Below, piece by piece: positions 7,325 to 15,988 of a stretch of DNA of 64,000 nt. A program made the translations under genes and the position numbers. The DNA lies in the NCBI RefSeq assembly GCF_018403325.1, contig NZ_BOSL01000001.1:558001-622000 (forward strand), in the 5' to 3' direction. Under the pieces are notes generated by a model. The model was given only the letters and a program-made list of their open reading frames with translations. It was not told the DNA's origin and searched no databases. Origin of the DNA: Paenibacillus vini (GTDB lineage Bacteria; Bacillota; Bacilli; Paenibacillales; Paenibacillaceae). How positions within the stretch are numbered: position 1 is the first letter of the stretch; every line of letters starts with the position of its first letter.

Positions 7325-8269
7325 TTATTGAATCTTTATATTTCCCGACGTCGTTCTGGCTTTGATCACATCCCGGGTCTGCATCGGAGAGTCGGGAGCC
7401 TTGACGTTGCCGGTCGAGGACTTCAAATCATAAATTCCTTTGAATTCAGGGTCTGCACTTAAGGTGATATTACCGGAGGTAAGGGAAATGTCCAGTGAAT
7501 CGGAGCGTTGGTTGGTCAATGTAATATTGCCGGACGTGCTCTTGATCACGCCATCCCCGGTGAAATTCTTGAGTCGGATATTGCCGGAGCTTAACTTGGC
7601 ATCGATCGCACCTTCCGCGTCTTCAACAGAAAGTTCGCCCGAGGTTCCGTGGGCGGTTAGATTCCCTTGAATCTGCTCTACTTTTACATTGCCCGAGCCG
7701 ATTCTGATCTCGGTTTCTCCCTTAATCTCAGAAGCCTTCAAATTGCCGGATGTCGCCTTCATCGTCAAATGCTCGGAGGTAATGGAAGAAGCGGTCAAGT
7801 TCCCCGAAGACGTCGTCAGCTCAATATTTTTGGCGCTCAAGCCTTTAAATTGTCCGCTATTGGAGTGCAGCTTGAAGTTAATTTGATCGATCATGGCCGG
7901 ATCGGTTAAGGCCACGGTCATATGCTGCTTGCTGGATTGGAAGTTGATGACCATAAAACTCCACTTATTTGACCTCGAAAGATCGAGGTTGACATTCGGG
8001 CCGGACACAGTTGTTTTTTTCAGTCTGTTGATCGTATCCTCGGCCATGTTGCCGCGAATCTCGATATAATTGGTTCCGTTCGTGCTTTCAATGACCTCGA
8101 CATCGATATCATATCCGCTTTCTACCGTTAGAGAATTCAATGATTCCAAGGTCCATTTTTGCTCGTGATAAGGATCCTCATCCCCAAAATTAAAGCTCTG
8201 ATAAGCCATCCCGGCAAAACCGATAATGATTAAAATAATGGCCAGCAAAGACCACCTTTTGTTATTCAT
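7325..8269 (-). CDS. DUF4097 beta-helix membrane-anchored protein
   Basis: This 314-residue protein has one N-terminal membrane anchor (about residues 7-24), then a long repetitive domain in which the motif (T/S)SGN(I/L) recurs about every 20 residues, for example ELTTSSGNLTAS, KATSGNLKAS, KLSSGNIRLK, KSTSGNITLT and LTSGNITLS. This is the right-handed beta-helix of DUF4097 (putative adhesin/LiaG-like) proteins, which here would face outside the membrane. It overlaps the upstream DUF1700 gene by 8 bp and is the last gene of a PadR-controlled operon. Such operons are common in Bacillota and linked to envelope stress, but the function is not established. Confidence 0.88.
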   Translation of the reverse strand: MNNKRWSLLAIILIIIGFAGMAYQSFNFGDEDPYHEQKWTLESLNSLTVESGYDIDVEVIESTNGTNYIEIRGNMAEDTINRLKKTTVSGPNVNLDLSRSNKWSFMVINFQSSKQHMTVALTDPAMIDQINFKLHSNSGQFKGLSAKNIELTTSSGNLTASSITSEHLTMKATSGNLKASEIKGETEIRIGSGNVKVEQIQGNLTAHGTSGELSVEDAEGAIDAKLSSGNIRLKNFTGDGVIKSTSGNITLTNQRSDSLDISLTSGNITLSADPEFKGIYDLKSSTGNVKAPDSPMQTRDVIKARTTSGNIKIQ

Positions 8270-8876
8270 GTCCCGCTCCTCCTTTGGCTACCCGTACATT
8301 CCATCTCCAATAAGATACGCTGATCAGGACCAGCGCTTTAAAAATATAACGCGAGGCAATGGCGAGAAAAATGCCCACACCCACCAGGGCTACCGTAGCG
8401 TAGGTTTTTGCAGCAAAATATCCATGACCTGCGAAATAATCAAGCACGACTGCCAGCGGACTGAGTAATCCTGCCAGAGCAGAGGCGGCCAAAGCGATTC
8501 CGACAGACCAGAAGGAGATTAATAGAGGAACGAGAATCAGGTTCAGGAAAAACAGTCCGATATAAACCATCGTCGTTACGGCTCCGCCGCGCCGTTTCAC
8601 AGGCTGTTGTCTGACAGGCGTCTGGATGGGGGCCGGCTCTGGATTGGCCGGATTAAACCAGTATACGGGTTCTTTGGGGGCAAAGCGTCCGTCGATGGCT
8701 TCTTTGGCCAGCTCGGCGGGATTTCCCAGCTCCTGCGCAATTTCTTCCTCGGTTTTACCGTTTTGCAGGGCAAAGGCGAAATGTGCCTCGTAATCTTCCA
8801 TCAGTTCGCTTCGTTCTTCCGGCGGCAGAACCGAAAGATGGTCATGAAGCTGCGCCAAAAACTGACTTTTATTCAT
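8262..8876 (-). CDS. HAAS/DUF1700 domain membrane protein
   Basis: This 204-residue protein begins with an N-terminal HAAS-type helical domain (MNKSQFLAQLHDHLSVLPPE, then a LMEDYEAHF motif and EEEIAQELGNPAELAKEA; residues 1-60). A proline-rich linker follows, and then three or four membrane helices (about 100-200). HAAS/DUF1700 proteins are partners of PadR regulators in Gram-positive bacteria and are thought to sense the membrane state. The start ATG overlaps the PadR stop by 4 bp, and its 3' end overlaps the DUF4097 start. The three products are therefore made together. Confidence 0.88.
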   Translation of the reverse strand: MNKSQFLAQLHDHLSVLPPEERSELMEDYEAHFAFALQNGKTEEEIAQELGNPAELAKEAIDGRFAPKEPVYWFNPANPEPAPIQTPVRQQPVKRRGGAVTTMVYIGLFFLNLILVPLLISFWSVGIALAASALAGLLSPLAVVLDYFAGHGYFAAKTYATVALVGVGIFLAIASRYIFKALVLISVSYWRWNVRVAKGGAGHE

Positions 8877-9199
8877 AAGCGGCTTCCTCTCTCGATTAAA
8901 TTAGATACGCTTTTTACAAATTGCTTCCACTCGATAACCAGCTTTTTCATATAATGTTCACCTTCGGGCGTCAGCTTGTAATATTTACGCGGCGGGCCTT
9001 CCGTGGATTCCTGCAGATAGGTTGTGCAGTAGCCCTCGCCGACGAGTCTCCGGAGCAGGGGATAGAGTGCTCCCTCCGCAACCTCGATATGCTGGGACAC
9101 GGATTGGGCGAGCTCATATCCATAGCGGTCACGCTCATGGATTAGCACCAGCACGCATAATTCCAAGGCGCCTTTCTTAAATTGGACGCTTATATCCAA
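8873..9199 (-). CDS. PadR family transcriptional regulator
   Basis: The protein has 108 residues and a winged helix-turn-helix typical of small PadR proteins: FKKGALELCVLVLI, RDRYGYELAQSVS, VAEGALYPLLRRLVGEGY, then GPPRKYYKLTPEG for the wing. A C-terminal dimerisation helix follows. The TTG at 9199 is the best start visible; the upstream GAGGCG is only a weak ribosome site. It is probably autoregulatory, repressing this three-gene operon until a membrane-active compound is present, as for LmrR and BceR-like PadR proteins (family knowledge). AGTACT repeats upstream are candidate operators. Confidence 0.9.
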   Translation of the reverse strand: MDISVQFKKGALELCVLVLIHERDRYGYELAQSVSQHIEVAEGALYPLLRRLVGEGYCTTYLQESTEGPPRKYYKLTPEGEHYMKKLVIEWKQFVKSVSNLIERGSRL

Positions 9200-9234
9200 T
9201 GATATCGCCTCATTTTCGCTGTTTATTAATTTCT

Positions 9235-9286
9235 AGTACTGAATATTGATTAGTATTGCTGAATAGATAGTATCATACAGTACTGA
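9235..9286. promoter_or_regulatory. Putative PadR operator region with repeated AGTACTGA
   Basis: AGTACTGA occurs at 9235-9242 and again at 9279-9286, 44 bp apart (about four helical turns). AGTACT is self-complementary. The copies flank a region with a possible minus-strand promoter (TTGCAT, 17 bp, TACTAT), upstream of padR. This is a candidate site only. Confidence 0.4.
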
Positions 9287-9341
9287 TTAATGCAACATAG
9301 TGAATTGCGTTCCTCTAAAAATGGGCTGTTCCCACATGAAA

Positions 9342-9383
9342 ATAGCGATTGGAAAAGGGGATGAACCCTAATCCAATCGCTAT
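9342..9383 (-). terminator. Terminator after the Rieske-FAD oxidoreductase gene
   Basis: A 12-bp inverted repeat (ATAGCGATTGGA / TCCAATCGCTAT) lies about 30 bp beyond the stop codon. The T-tract is weak on the minus side (TTTTCATG). Confidence 0.6.
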
Positions 9384-9411
9384 ATGAAGCCGCTCATTCC
9401 ACACGCAGTTT

Positions 9412-10977
9412 CTATTCCCGGCTTCCGTACTGCGGGCTGAGCCGGGGCAGATCTTCCGTAGCCGGTCCTTCGATCACGGCGCCGGTATAGTCGAATCTGG
9501 AGCCATGGCAAGGACAATCCCAGGAGCGTTCGGCCGGATTCCATTTGCATTCGCATCCCATATGCGTACAGGTGGTGTCCACCAGATAGATGTTTCCCTC
9601 GGGGTCTCTGTAGGCGCCGGCTTTTTTGCCCAGATGCTTGACGGCTGCGCCTTGATCCGGCATGAGATCCTCGACTTTTCGATGGACGATGTCAACTTTG
9701 CCGGATACTAATTCTTTGGCAACGTTGGCATTTTGTACGACCAGGTTCTTGATTCCGGGATTAGCTTTGAAACGGGAAGGGGTGAATAGCTCGGCATACC
9801 GGCTGTCTTTGCCCTGAATCAGGTCGGAAATCAGCAAGGCGGACAATGTGCCGCTGGTCATGCCCCATTTGCCGAAGCCCGTAGCTACGAAAATATGCGG
9901 GTGGCTGGCGGTGATGGGGCCGATATAAGGAACCTGGTCGATGGTCGCCAGATCTTGGGCGGACCAGCGGTAGGGAACGCTCTTCGCGCCGAATGTCATG
10001 CCGCCGAATTTCTCAAGCTCTTCGTAGTGCTTGATCGTACAATCGCTTTGTCCGGTCTTATGCGATTCCCCGCCGACCAGAATCACTTCTTTGCCGTCCA
10101 GCTCGGCGGCTCTGAGCGAACGCTTCGGATTGCCGCAGTTGATATACATTCCCCCGGCGTAAGGAGTTTCGGGTTCGATCGCTACGACATAGGAACGATC
10201 GGCATGAAGCCGGGTGAAGTAGAGTCCGCCCCCATCGTAGAAAGGAAAATGCGAAGCTGAAATAGCGCTCCTGCACGTAATCGTCACGCCCGACTCCGTC
10301 TTCAGCAGCAGCTTTCCGTCTCCGGTCTCTTCAGCGGAATCGGCCATGGTCGTATTTTCATAGAAATCGCCGCCATGCTTGATTACATAGTCGACTAGCG
10401 TATTCAAATATTGAAGCGGGTGAAACCGGGCCTGATCCGGCATTTTGACCGCTCCTTTGACTACAATCGGAAGCGGAATCGTATCGCACCATTCTCCCGG
10501 CAGATTCAGCTTTTCATAAGCGGCCCACTCTTTTTCAAGCTGCTGTAACTGATCATCCGAATCTGCATACAAGTAGGCGTCTTCCTTAGTAAAGCCGCAG
10601 TCGATATCATGCTCGCGAACGGTTTCTCCGATAAAGCGGAGGGCGTCCCGGTTAGCTTCAAAATACAGCCGGGCTCCTTCTTCCCCGAAATGGGAAATCA
10701 GCTGGTCATAGATCAGTCCGTGTTGGGCGGTCACTTTCGCCGTGGTATATCCGGTCGTCCCGTCCAGGATTTTACCCGCATCGACGACGGCCACCTTATA
10801 TCCTGCTTTTACAAGCAAATAGGCCGAGGTAATTCCGGTAATTCCGGCTCCTGCGATAAGGACATCGGCCTGAATGTCCTCTTTCAGCGCGGGAAATGAA
10901 GGGAAAGACGATGTTTCTCTCCACAGCGATTCCGGATATCGGGGAAGTCCGGGAGAGGTGAACGAACTGCTGTTCAT
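9412..10977 (-). CDS. FAD-dependent oxidoreductase with C-terminal Rieske [2Fe-2S] domain
   Basis: This 521-residue protein has an N-terminal DadA/GlpO-type FAD domain with the dinucleotide-binding motif ADVLIAGAGITGITSAYLL (about 38-56) and the FAD-closing region VATGFGKWGMTSGTLSA (about 375-390). From about 430 there is a Rieske domain with both cluster motifs, CTHMGC and CPCHGSRFD. The mixed Cys/His ligand set is complete. The fused architecture is found in many Bacillales; the substrate is probably an amino acid or other amine, with electrons passed to the Rieske centre, but no reaction has been assigned. The start has AAGGAGG 8 nt upstream. It is transcribed alone. Confidence 0.9.
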   Translation of the reverse strand: MNSSSFTSPGLPRYPESLWRETSSFPSFPALKEDIQADVLIAGAGITGITSAYLLVKAGYKVAVVDAGKILDGTTGYTTAKVTAQHGLIYDQLISHFGEEGARLYFEANRDALRFIGETVREHDIDCGFTKEDAYLYADSDDQLQQLEKEWAAYEKLNLPGEWCDTIPLPIVVKGAVKMPDQARFHPLQYLNTLVDYVIKHGGDFYENTTMADSAEETGDGKLLLKTESGVTITCRSAISASHFPFYDGGGLYFTRLHADRSYVVAIEPETPYAGGMYINCGNPKRSLRAAELDGKEVILVGGESHKTGQSDCTIKHYEELEKFGGMTFGAKSVPYRWSAQDLATIDQVPYIGPITASHPHIFVATGFGKWGMTSGTLSALLISDLIQGKDSRYAELFTPSRFKANPGIKNLVVQNANVAKELVSGKVDIVHRKVEDLMPDQGAAVKHLGKKAGAYRDPEGNIYLVDTTCTHMGCECKWNPAERSWDCPCHGSRFDYTGAVIEGPATEDLPRLSPQYGSRE

Positions 10978-11118
10978 AAGAGGGTCCTCCTTGTTGGTTT
11001 ATTGTCTCATTATTACCACTGCAAGGAGATAAGAAACGAGGTCAGGGGCCTTCGCATGAAAAAGGAATGAAAAGCAGATACTGGGATCAGGATTCGATAT
11101 GGATAGGAGCTGCTTAGT

Positions 11119-12771
11119 ATGATACGCAATCGGTCCCGCGGCCGGACCGGCCAGCAAAACAGGAACGCGCAGAACGGAGATTCGCTGAAATCTGAAGTTT
11201 CCGGGAAAAACATAAATTCTTCCGATGCAAGGGCATTTTCGGGACATCTGAAGAGCATGCTGGACCTCATCCGGGAAGAATCGGGGAACAGCCCCGATAT
11301 CGTCATCCGGCAATTTGAAATCGGGGAGCCCGCCTCCCGTCAGGCTGACGCGGCCGTTGTATTTCTTAACGGGCTCAGCGATGAAAGAACGATAAACAAC
11401 GTAGTAATGAGATCCTTGATCGAATTTAAACCTGATCCGAACCTTGTCACCGACCCTGACCGCCTGATGGAGACGATTTTAAATGAGGCGCTCGCTTCGG
11501 GGGATTGCTCAATCCACATGGATTGGAAGGATATGCTGTTGTCGGTCTTATCCGGAGATACGGTTATTTTACTGGAAGGCTGCGAAAAAGCGCTTGTGAT
11601 CAGCACCCCGGGCGGGGAGTGGCGCGCAGTGACCGAGCCTTCATCCCAACTCGTCGTCCGTGGGCCGAAGGATAGCTTTGTCGAGTCGATCGGCATCAAT
11701 ATTTCGCTTATCCGCCGCCGGATTAAAAATCCCGACCTGTGGCTTGAAACAATGAAGATTGGAACCGTATCCCATACCCATGTGGGGATTATGTACCTCA
11801 AAAGTTTGGCGGACGAAAATCTGGTGGAGGAAGTGAAGCGGCGTCTTCATGCCATAAAGATTGAAGCCGTGTTGGAGTCCGCTTATATTGAGGAATTTAT
11901 CCAGGACGAGACGTTTACACCCTTCCCGACAGTGTTCAATACGGAACGGCCGGACGTCGCGGCCGGAAACCTGCTGGAGGGCAGAATCGTACTCCTGGTG
12001 GACGGTACTCCGTTTGTACTGATTCTCCCTACCGTATTTGCCCACTTTTTTCAATCTCCCGAAGACTATGCCCAACGTTATGACATCACGATCTTGATGC
12101 GCCTTATCCGCTATATCAGCTTCATCATTCTTTTGTTGGGGCCCTCGGTGTATATTGCACTGACTACCTTTCACTACGAAATGATCCCTTCCCTCCTGCT
12201 GATCAGCTTCGTGGCGCAGAGGGAGGGGGTTCCTTTTCCGGCCTTTGTCGAGGCGATGCTAATGGAAGTCGCCTTTGAGATTCTACGGGAGGCCGGCGTC
12301 CGAATGCCAAGAGCCATCGGCCAAACGGTTTCGATCGTGGGTGCACTGATTTTGGGACAGGCAGTAGTGGAGGCGGGAATCATCACGCCGGTCATGGTTA
12401 TCGTCGTTGCGCTCACGGGTATTGCCAGTTTTGCGCTCCCGGCTTACAATCTATCGATTGCCGGCCGGTTGATCCGGTTTTGTTTCATGGTGTTGGGAGG
12501 CATGTTCGGCTTCTACGGTATTACGCTCGGACTCATTGCACTCGTGGCGCACATGAACAGCTTGCGTTCTTTTGGAGTGCCTTATTTGGCTCCGCTCAGC
12601 CCGTTTGTTATGCAGAGTCAGAAGGATACGATTCTAAGATTGCCGTTCTGGACATTAAACAACCGTTCCCGAAAGATCGGCAACCACAAGACCAACATCG
12701 AGAAAGCCGAGGAAATTGCGCCGCTCGGAAGGCCAGGACAGCAAGACGGGTCAGGCGGGAACAGGCAGTGA
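11119..12771 (+). CDS. GerA-family spore germination protein, A subunit
   Basis: This 550-residue protein has a cytoplasmic N-terminal domain (residues 1-260) and about four to five membrane helices from residue 300 on. Family-typical stretches are SIGINISLIRRRIKNPDLWL, GTPFVLILPTVFAHFFQSPE, EVAFEILREAGVRMPRA and TVSIVGALILGQAVVEAG. With the B and C subunits it forms the germinant receptor in the inner membrane of the spore, which releases ions on binding a nutrient. The start ATG has TAGGAG about 9 nt upstream. Gene order is A-C-B, as in GerK-type operons. The germinant cannot be inferred. The charged C-terminal tail (residues 510-550) is variable in this family. Confidence 0.95.
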   Translation: MIRNRSRGRTGQQNRNAQNGDSLKSEVSGKNINSSDARAFSGHLKSMLDLIREESGNSPDIVIRQFEIGEPASRQADAAVVFLNGLSDERTINNVVMRSLIEFKPDPNLVTDPDRLMETILNEALASGDCSIHMDWKDMLLSVLSGDTVILLEGCEKALVISTPGGEWRAVTEPSSQLVVRGPKDSFVESIGINISLIRRRIKNPDLWLETMKIGTVSHTHVGIMYLKSLADENLVEEVKRRLHAIKIEAVLESAYIEEFIQDETFTPFPTVFNTERPDVAAGNLLEGRIVLLVDGTPFVLILPTVFAHFFQSPEDYAQRYDITILMRLIRYISFIILLLGPSVYIALTTFHYEMIPSLLLISFVAQREGVPFPAFVEAMLMEVAFEILREAGVRMPRAIGQTVSIVGALILGQAVVEAGIITPVMVIVVALTGIASFALPAYNLSIAGRLIRFCFMVLGGMFGFYGITLGLIALVAHMNSLRSFGVPYLAPLSPFVMQSQKDTILRLPFWTLNNRSRKIGNHKTNIEKAEEIAPLGRPGQQDGSGGNRQ

Positions 12772-12819
12772 GGCGAGTTGCATCAAGCTCGAATTTCACC
12801 CAAGGAGAAACGGTAACCT

Positions 12820-14034
12820 ATGGTACAAAAACGGACGAAGACAGCGGCATTTCTGGCGCTCGCCTTCCTAATAATCATTACATCGGGATGCTGGGATGCC
12901 AGGGAACTGAATAGAAGAGCGATTGTTTCGGGCATTGGCATTGACCGTTCCAAGGAAGGATTTCTGGTCTCGCTGCAGGTTATCATTGCGGATGAGATTT
13001 CTGGAAAAATCGGCCGCGGAGGGACCCCGACTTCGGTGTATAGCGCTTCCGGGCGAAGTGTGGTGGAAGCGATGCGAAATGTATCGCTGAAAGTACCGCG
13101 CCTAATTTCAACGGCTCAAACCAGGATGGTAGTAATATCCGAGGAAGTCGCCAGGGAGGGCATTTCCGGCATTGTCGATTTTCTCGATCGGGATTCGGAT
13201 CTCAGATTGTCCACCCAATTGTATGTCGCCAGAAAGGGGACCAGAGCGCTTGATATTGTCTCGGCGATTACCCCGCTCGGGAGGATTACCGCCTATGCAC
13301 TGGTTCAGAAAACGGAATTGGCTGCCAATGAGCTGGGGGCTAATTTTTCCCTCGAGATTGACGATGTGATCCGGGGTTTGCTGGCTCCTGGAGGGGGGCC
13401 GGTTATGAACGGATTGAATATTCTGGGGGATCTCAAGAAATCGGGGGACAAGAGCAATTTGGAGAGAACGAATGCCCAAGGAGTCGTCATCATTGATGAT
13501 ATGGCCATATTCAAGGGCGATAAATTAGTGGGCTGGATGGATCTCGAAGAGTGCAAAGGCCTCGTATGGGCCATGAACAAGATGAAGAAAACGGTGGTAG
13601 TTGTAAAGGATGAAACAGACCATGAAGAGATCACAATGGATGTTTTTGAAACAAGCACGGCAACGAAAGTGGATATTTCCAATCCGCTGAAGCCGGTCAT
13701 CCAATTAAGGGTGAAGCCGCAGATTTCGATTCGCGAGGCGGGGACATCGACCGATTTACGGGATCCGCGCGTATTGGCGAAGATCGAGGAGAAGGCGAAC
13801 AAGGTCATCGCTGCGAAGCTCGAGGGCGCGGTAGCAAAAGCCCAGGGGCTTAAAAGCGATATATTTTATTTTGGACAACAGATAGAACGTCAGAACCCCA
13901 AAGTCTGGTCGAGAATCAGCGGTCAATGGGAAGCGATTTATCCGACAATCGAGGTCCGGTGTGAGGTGGAATCTATAATCCGCAATACTCAGATGAGGGA
14001 CCGTTCCTACAAGTACAACATCAAGAGCAAATAA
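12820..14034 (+). CDS. Ger(x)C family germination lipoprotein, C subunit
   Basis: This 404-residue protein has a lipoprotein signal peptide and lipobox (FLIIITSGC, Cys about residue 25) followed by the family hallmark WDARELNRRAIVSGIGID. The C-terminal domain carries the GerAC-type pattern ending in YPTIEVRCEVESIIRN. The C subunit is anchored to the outer face of the spore inner membrane and is required for receptor function. It lies 48 bp after the A subunit and 21 bp before the B subunit, with AAGGAGAAACGGTAACCT ahead of the ATG. The call is firm. Confidence 0.95.
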   Translation: MVQKRTKTAAFLALAFLIIITSGCWDARELNRRAIVSGIGIDRSKEGFLVSLQVIIADEISGKIGRGGTPTSVYSASGRSVVEAMRNVSLKVPRLISTAQTRMVVISEEVAREGISGIVDFLDRDSDLRLSTQLYVARKGTRALDIVSAITPLGRITAYALVQKTELAANELGANFSLEIDDVIRGLLAPGGGPVMNGLNILGDLKKSGDKSNLERTNAQGVVIIDDMAIFKGDKLVGWMDLEECKGLVWAMNKMKKTVVVVKDETDHEEITMDVFETSTATKVDISNPLKPVIQLRVKPQISIREAGTSTDLRDPRVLAKIEEKANKVIAAKLEGAVAKAQGLKSDIFYFGQQIERQNPKVWSRISGQWEAIYPTIEVRCEVESIIRNTQMRDRSYKYNIKSK

Positions 14035-14055
14035 AGAAGGAGGGATGTCGCCGCC

Positions 14056-15195
14056 ATGGACAAGACAAGAATCAGCTCTTTACAATTTTTTTCGTTGATG
14101 GTGCTGTTTCAGATGGGGACTGCGCTGGTCGTAAACGTGGGGATATTGGCCGGCAGGGATGCCTGGCTGGCTATTCTGGTCGGTATGGCTGCCGGAAGCT
14201 TGCTGTTTGCCGTTTATGCCAATCTGAATAAGCTGTTTCCGGACATGCAGCCCACTTCTTATTGCAAAGTGCTTCTCGGAAAATACCTCGGAACGGCGGT
14301 CGGCATCGCTTATGTGGTGTTTTTTCTGCATAAGGCTTCCCGGGATTTGATGGATGGGGGATTACTGGTTCTGGCTTCTGCGCTGAAGGAGACCCCGCTC
14401 ATGATTATCAACTTATTGATGATTCTGACGGTAGCCTATGCGCTTCATAAAGGAGTCGAGGTCCTGGCTCGTACGGCATTCATATTTTTGATTGTCGTCA
14501 TGGTGATCGGGGCGTTTATCGTACTGGTGGTCTTTTTTTCGGATATTATGAATCTCAATCGGTTGCGACCGATTCTTGGCGGAGGAGTTAGGGATGTATT
14601 TGTGTCCGTGTACCGTCAAAATTATCAATTTCCGTTTGCGGAGGTCATCTGCTTCGTAACTGTCATGCCGTCGTTAAGCAACAAAAAAGGGGGGGTGAAG
14701 GCAGGGTATCTTGCGATCCTATTATCGGGACTGATCCTCTCGGGCGCCATAGCGTCTACGATTGCTGTGCTCGGCGTCGATATAACCGAAAGGTCGGTCT
14801 TCCCTTTATTGACGATGATCGGGAAAGCCTCCATTGCGGACTTCATACAGCGCACCGATATTCTGGTGGTCATGATCCTGATTATCGGCGTATTTTTCAA
14901 AATAAGCTTGTTTTATTATGCGGCGGTCATCGGAATGTCGGATATTTTCAAGATCCCGTACAGGAAGCTGCTGTATCCGGTTGCTGTAGTCATTTTGCTA
15001 TTTTCCCTGATGATTTCCCGCTCTTTCAGCGATCATCTGACCAAGGGAGGAGAAGTTCTGTACAGAGTGGATCCTGTATTCTTTGTCGTTATTCCTTTGA
15101 TCCTGTTTCTTGCCGGCTTTGTTTATAAGTTTCGCTTAAAAAGGCAGGGTCGGAGCGGGGCTCAGAGTCGGGAAGATGACCGGAGTCCGAATTAG
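14056..15195 (+). CDS. GerAB/ArcD/ProY family germination permease, B subunit
   Basis: This 379-residue protein has ten membrane helices of the amino-acid permease (APC) fold: ISSLQFFSLMVLFQMGTALV at the N-terminus, then repeated hydrophobic spans to about residue 365. Conserved GerAB elements include GRDAWLAILVGM, the FPFAEVICF helix and TDILVVMILIIGVFFK. This subunit binds the germinant within the membrane. It is the third gene of the operon. Its last 107 bp are overlapped antisense by the 3' end of the next, minus-strand gene, so the charged C-terminal tail (RSGAQSREDDRSPN) is encoded opposite another protein's tail. Confidence 0.95.
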   Translation: MDKTRISSLQFFSLMVLFQMGTALVVNVGILAGRDAWLAILVGMAAGSLLFAVYANLNKLFPDMQPTSYCKVLLGKYLGTAVGIAYVVFFLHKASRDLMDGGLLVLASALKETPLMIINLLMILTVAYALHKGVEVLARTAFIFLIVVMVIGAFIVLVVFFSDIMNLNRLRPILGGGVRDVFVSVYRQNYQFPFAEVICFVTVMPSLSNKKGGVKAGYLAILLSGLILSGAIASTIAVLGVDITERSVFPLLTMIGKASIADFIQRTDILVVMILIIGVFFKISLFYYAAVIGMSDIFKIPYRKLLYPVAVVILLFSLMISRSFSDHLTKGGEVLYRVDPVFFVVIPLILFLAGFVYKFRLKRQGRSGAQSREDDRSPN

Positions 15196-15460
15196 AACCT
15201 GTGTTTGAGTTAAAATCGGAAGAATGATCGGCCTGGGCATGACTGCTCCTTTTGCTCATGAATTTACGGTGAAGATCCGGTACGATCATGAATATGATCA
15301 AGGCCGCCAGCGTTAATTTTTGGGTTAAGGTCACCATGCCATAGTTAAAGTTCTTCCAGAAAGTATACCAGGGCTGCCCGAGCAAAACGTCCACAAAGAT
15401 CGCATAGACAAGGCCAAGCGATAAGAATATTAGGGTGACCAGGTATTTTTTGATCAGCAA
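15089..15460 (-). CDS. Small two-helix membrane protein antisense to the end of the ger operon
   Basis: I chose the TTG at 15460 because AAGGAGG lies exactly 8 nt upstream; the frame could extend 16 codons further but without a ribosome site. The 123-residue product has two membrane helices (about 5-22 and 42-58) separated by a short loop containing GQPWYTFWKNFNYG. A hydrophilic Ser/Asp/Asn-rich tail follows (about 70-123) with SNTGSNSDSGHLPDSEPRSD. The tail is encoded opposite the 3' end of the germination permease gene. I do not recognise a family. The membrane part looks genuine; the tail may be free to vary. A role in sporulation is only suggested by position. Confidence 0.65.
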   Translation of the reverse strand: MLIKKYLVTLIFLSLGLVYAIFVDVLLGQPWYTFWKNFNYGMVTLTQKLTLAALIIFMIVPDLHRKFMSKRSSHAQADHSSDFNSNTGSNSDSGHLPDSEPRSDPAFLSETYKQSRQETGSKE

Positions 15461-15533
15461 CGGAACCCCCTCCTTTTTTTTAGTATGAAAAAATAAACGC
15501 CTTAACATGCAAGCCTACATTGAAGAAGTAAAA

Positions 15534-15568
15534 TTGACTATTCATGAATTAAGACTTATACTAAGTCT
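15534..15568 (+). promoter_or_regulatory. Promoter with palindromic operator on the -10 of the Fur/PerR gene
   Basis: TTGACT (15534-15539), 17 bp, TATACT (15557-15562) make a near-consensus SigA promoter. A perfect 17-bp palindrome, AGACTTA-TAC-TAAGTCT (15552-15568), covers the -10 box. A repressor bound here would block polymerase, which fits autoregulation by the gene directly downstream. Confidence 0.75.
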
Positions 15569-15598
15569 AAAATAGTCATTAAAGGAATGATCCAATAT

Positions 15599-15988
15599 AT
15601 GAAATCCTTAAATTTGACGACCCAGCGCAAAGCCGTTTATGACGTCGTTCGGAATGCCGACGATCACCCGACTGCGGCTGAGGTCATGAACAGACTGGTT
15701 GAGCAAGGCTACAATTTTGCATATGGAACGGTATATAATTCACTTCGATATTTGGCGGACAAAGAAATGATCCGCGAATTGAAGCTCGGCGAGGCGGCCA
15801 GCCGCTACGATGCCAAGCTGGATGATCATCAGCATATTTTGTGTGAAGTGTGCGGACGGGTGGACGAGGTGATGTCCCAGGTGCCCGAGGAATGGAGCAG
15901 TACGGTTGCCAAAGAAACCGGGTATGACGTGCATCATGCCCATGTAGTATTCGGGGGGGTGTGTCCATCGTGTCGGCAGAAGAAGTGA
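15599..15988 (+). CDS. Fur family metalloregulator (PerR-like)
   Basis: The protein has about 129 residues from the ATG at 15599 (12 nt after AAAGGA); another ATG at 15587 abuts that site and is less likely. The winged helix spans SLNLTTQRKAVYDVVRNA and FAYGTVYNSLRYLADK. Two CxxC pairs (CEVCG and CPSC) would hold the structural zinc. Residues equivalent to B. subtilis PerR ligands His37, Asp85, His91 and His93 are present (DHPTA, RYD, DDHQHILCE). At the Asp104 position, however, the sequence reads RVDEV, placing Glu there, as in Fur. It may be a PerR variant with altered peroxide sensitivity, or another Fur-family sensor. The palindrome on its promoter suggests self-repression. Confidence 0.88.
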   Translation: MKSLNLTTQRKAVYDVVRNADDHPTAAEVMNRLVEQGYNFAYGTVYNSLRYLADKEMIRELKLGEAASRYDAKLDDHQHILCEVCGRVDEVMSQVPEEWSSTVAKETGYDVHHAHVVFGGVCPSCRQKK

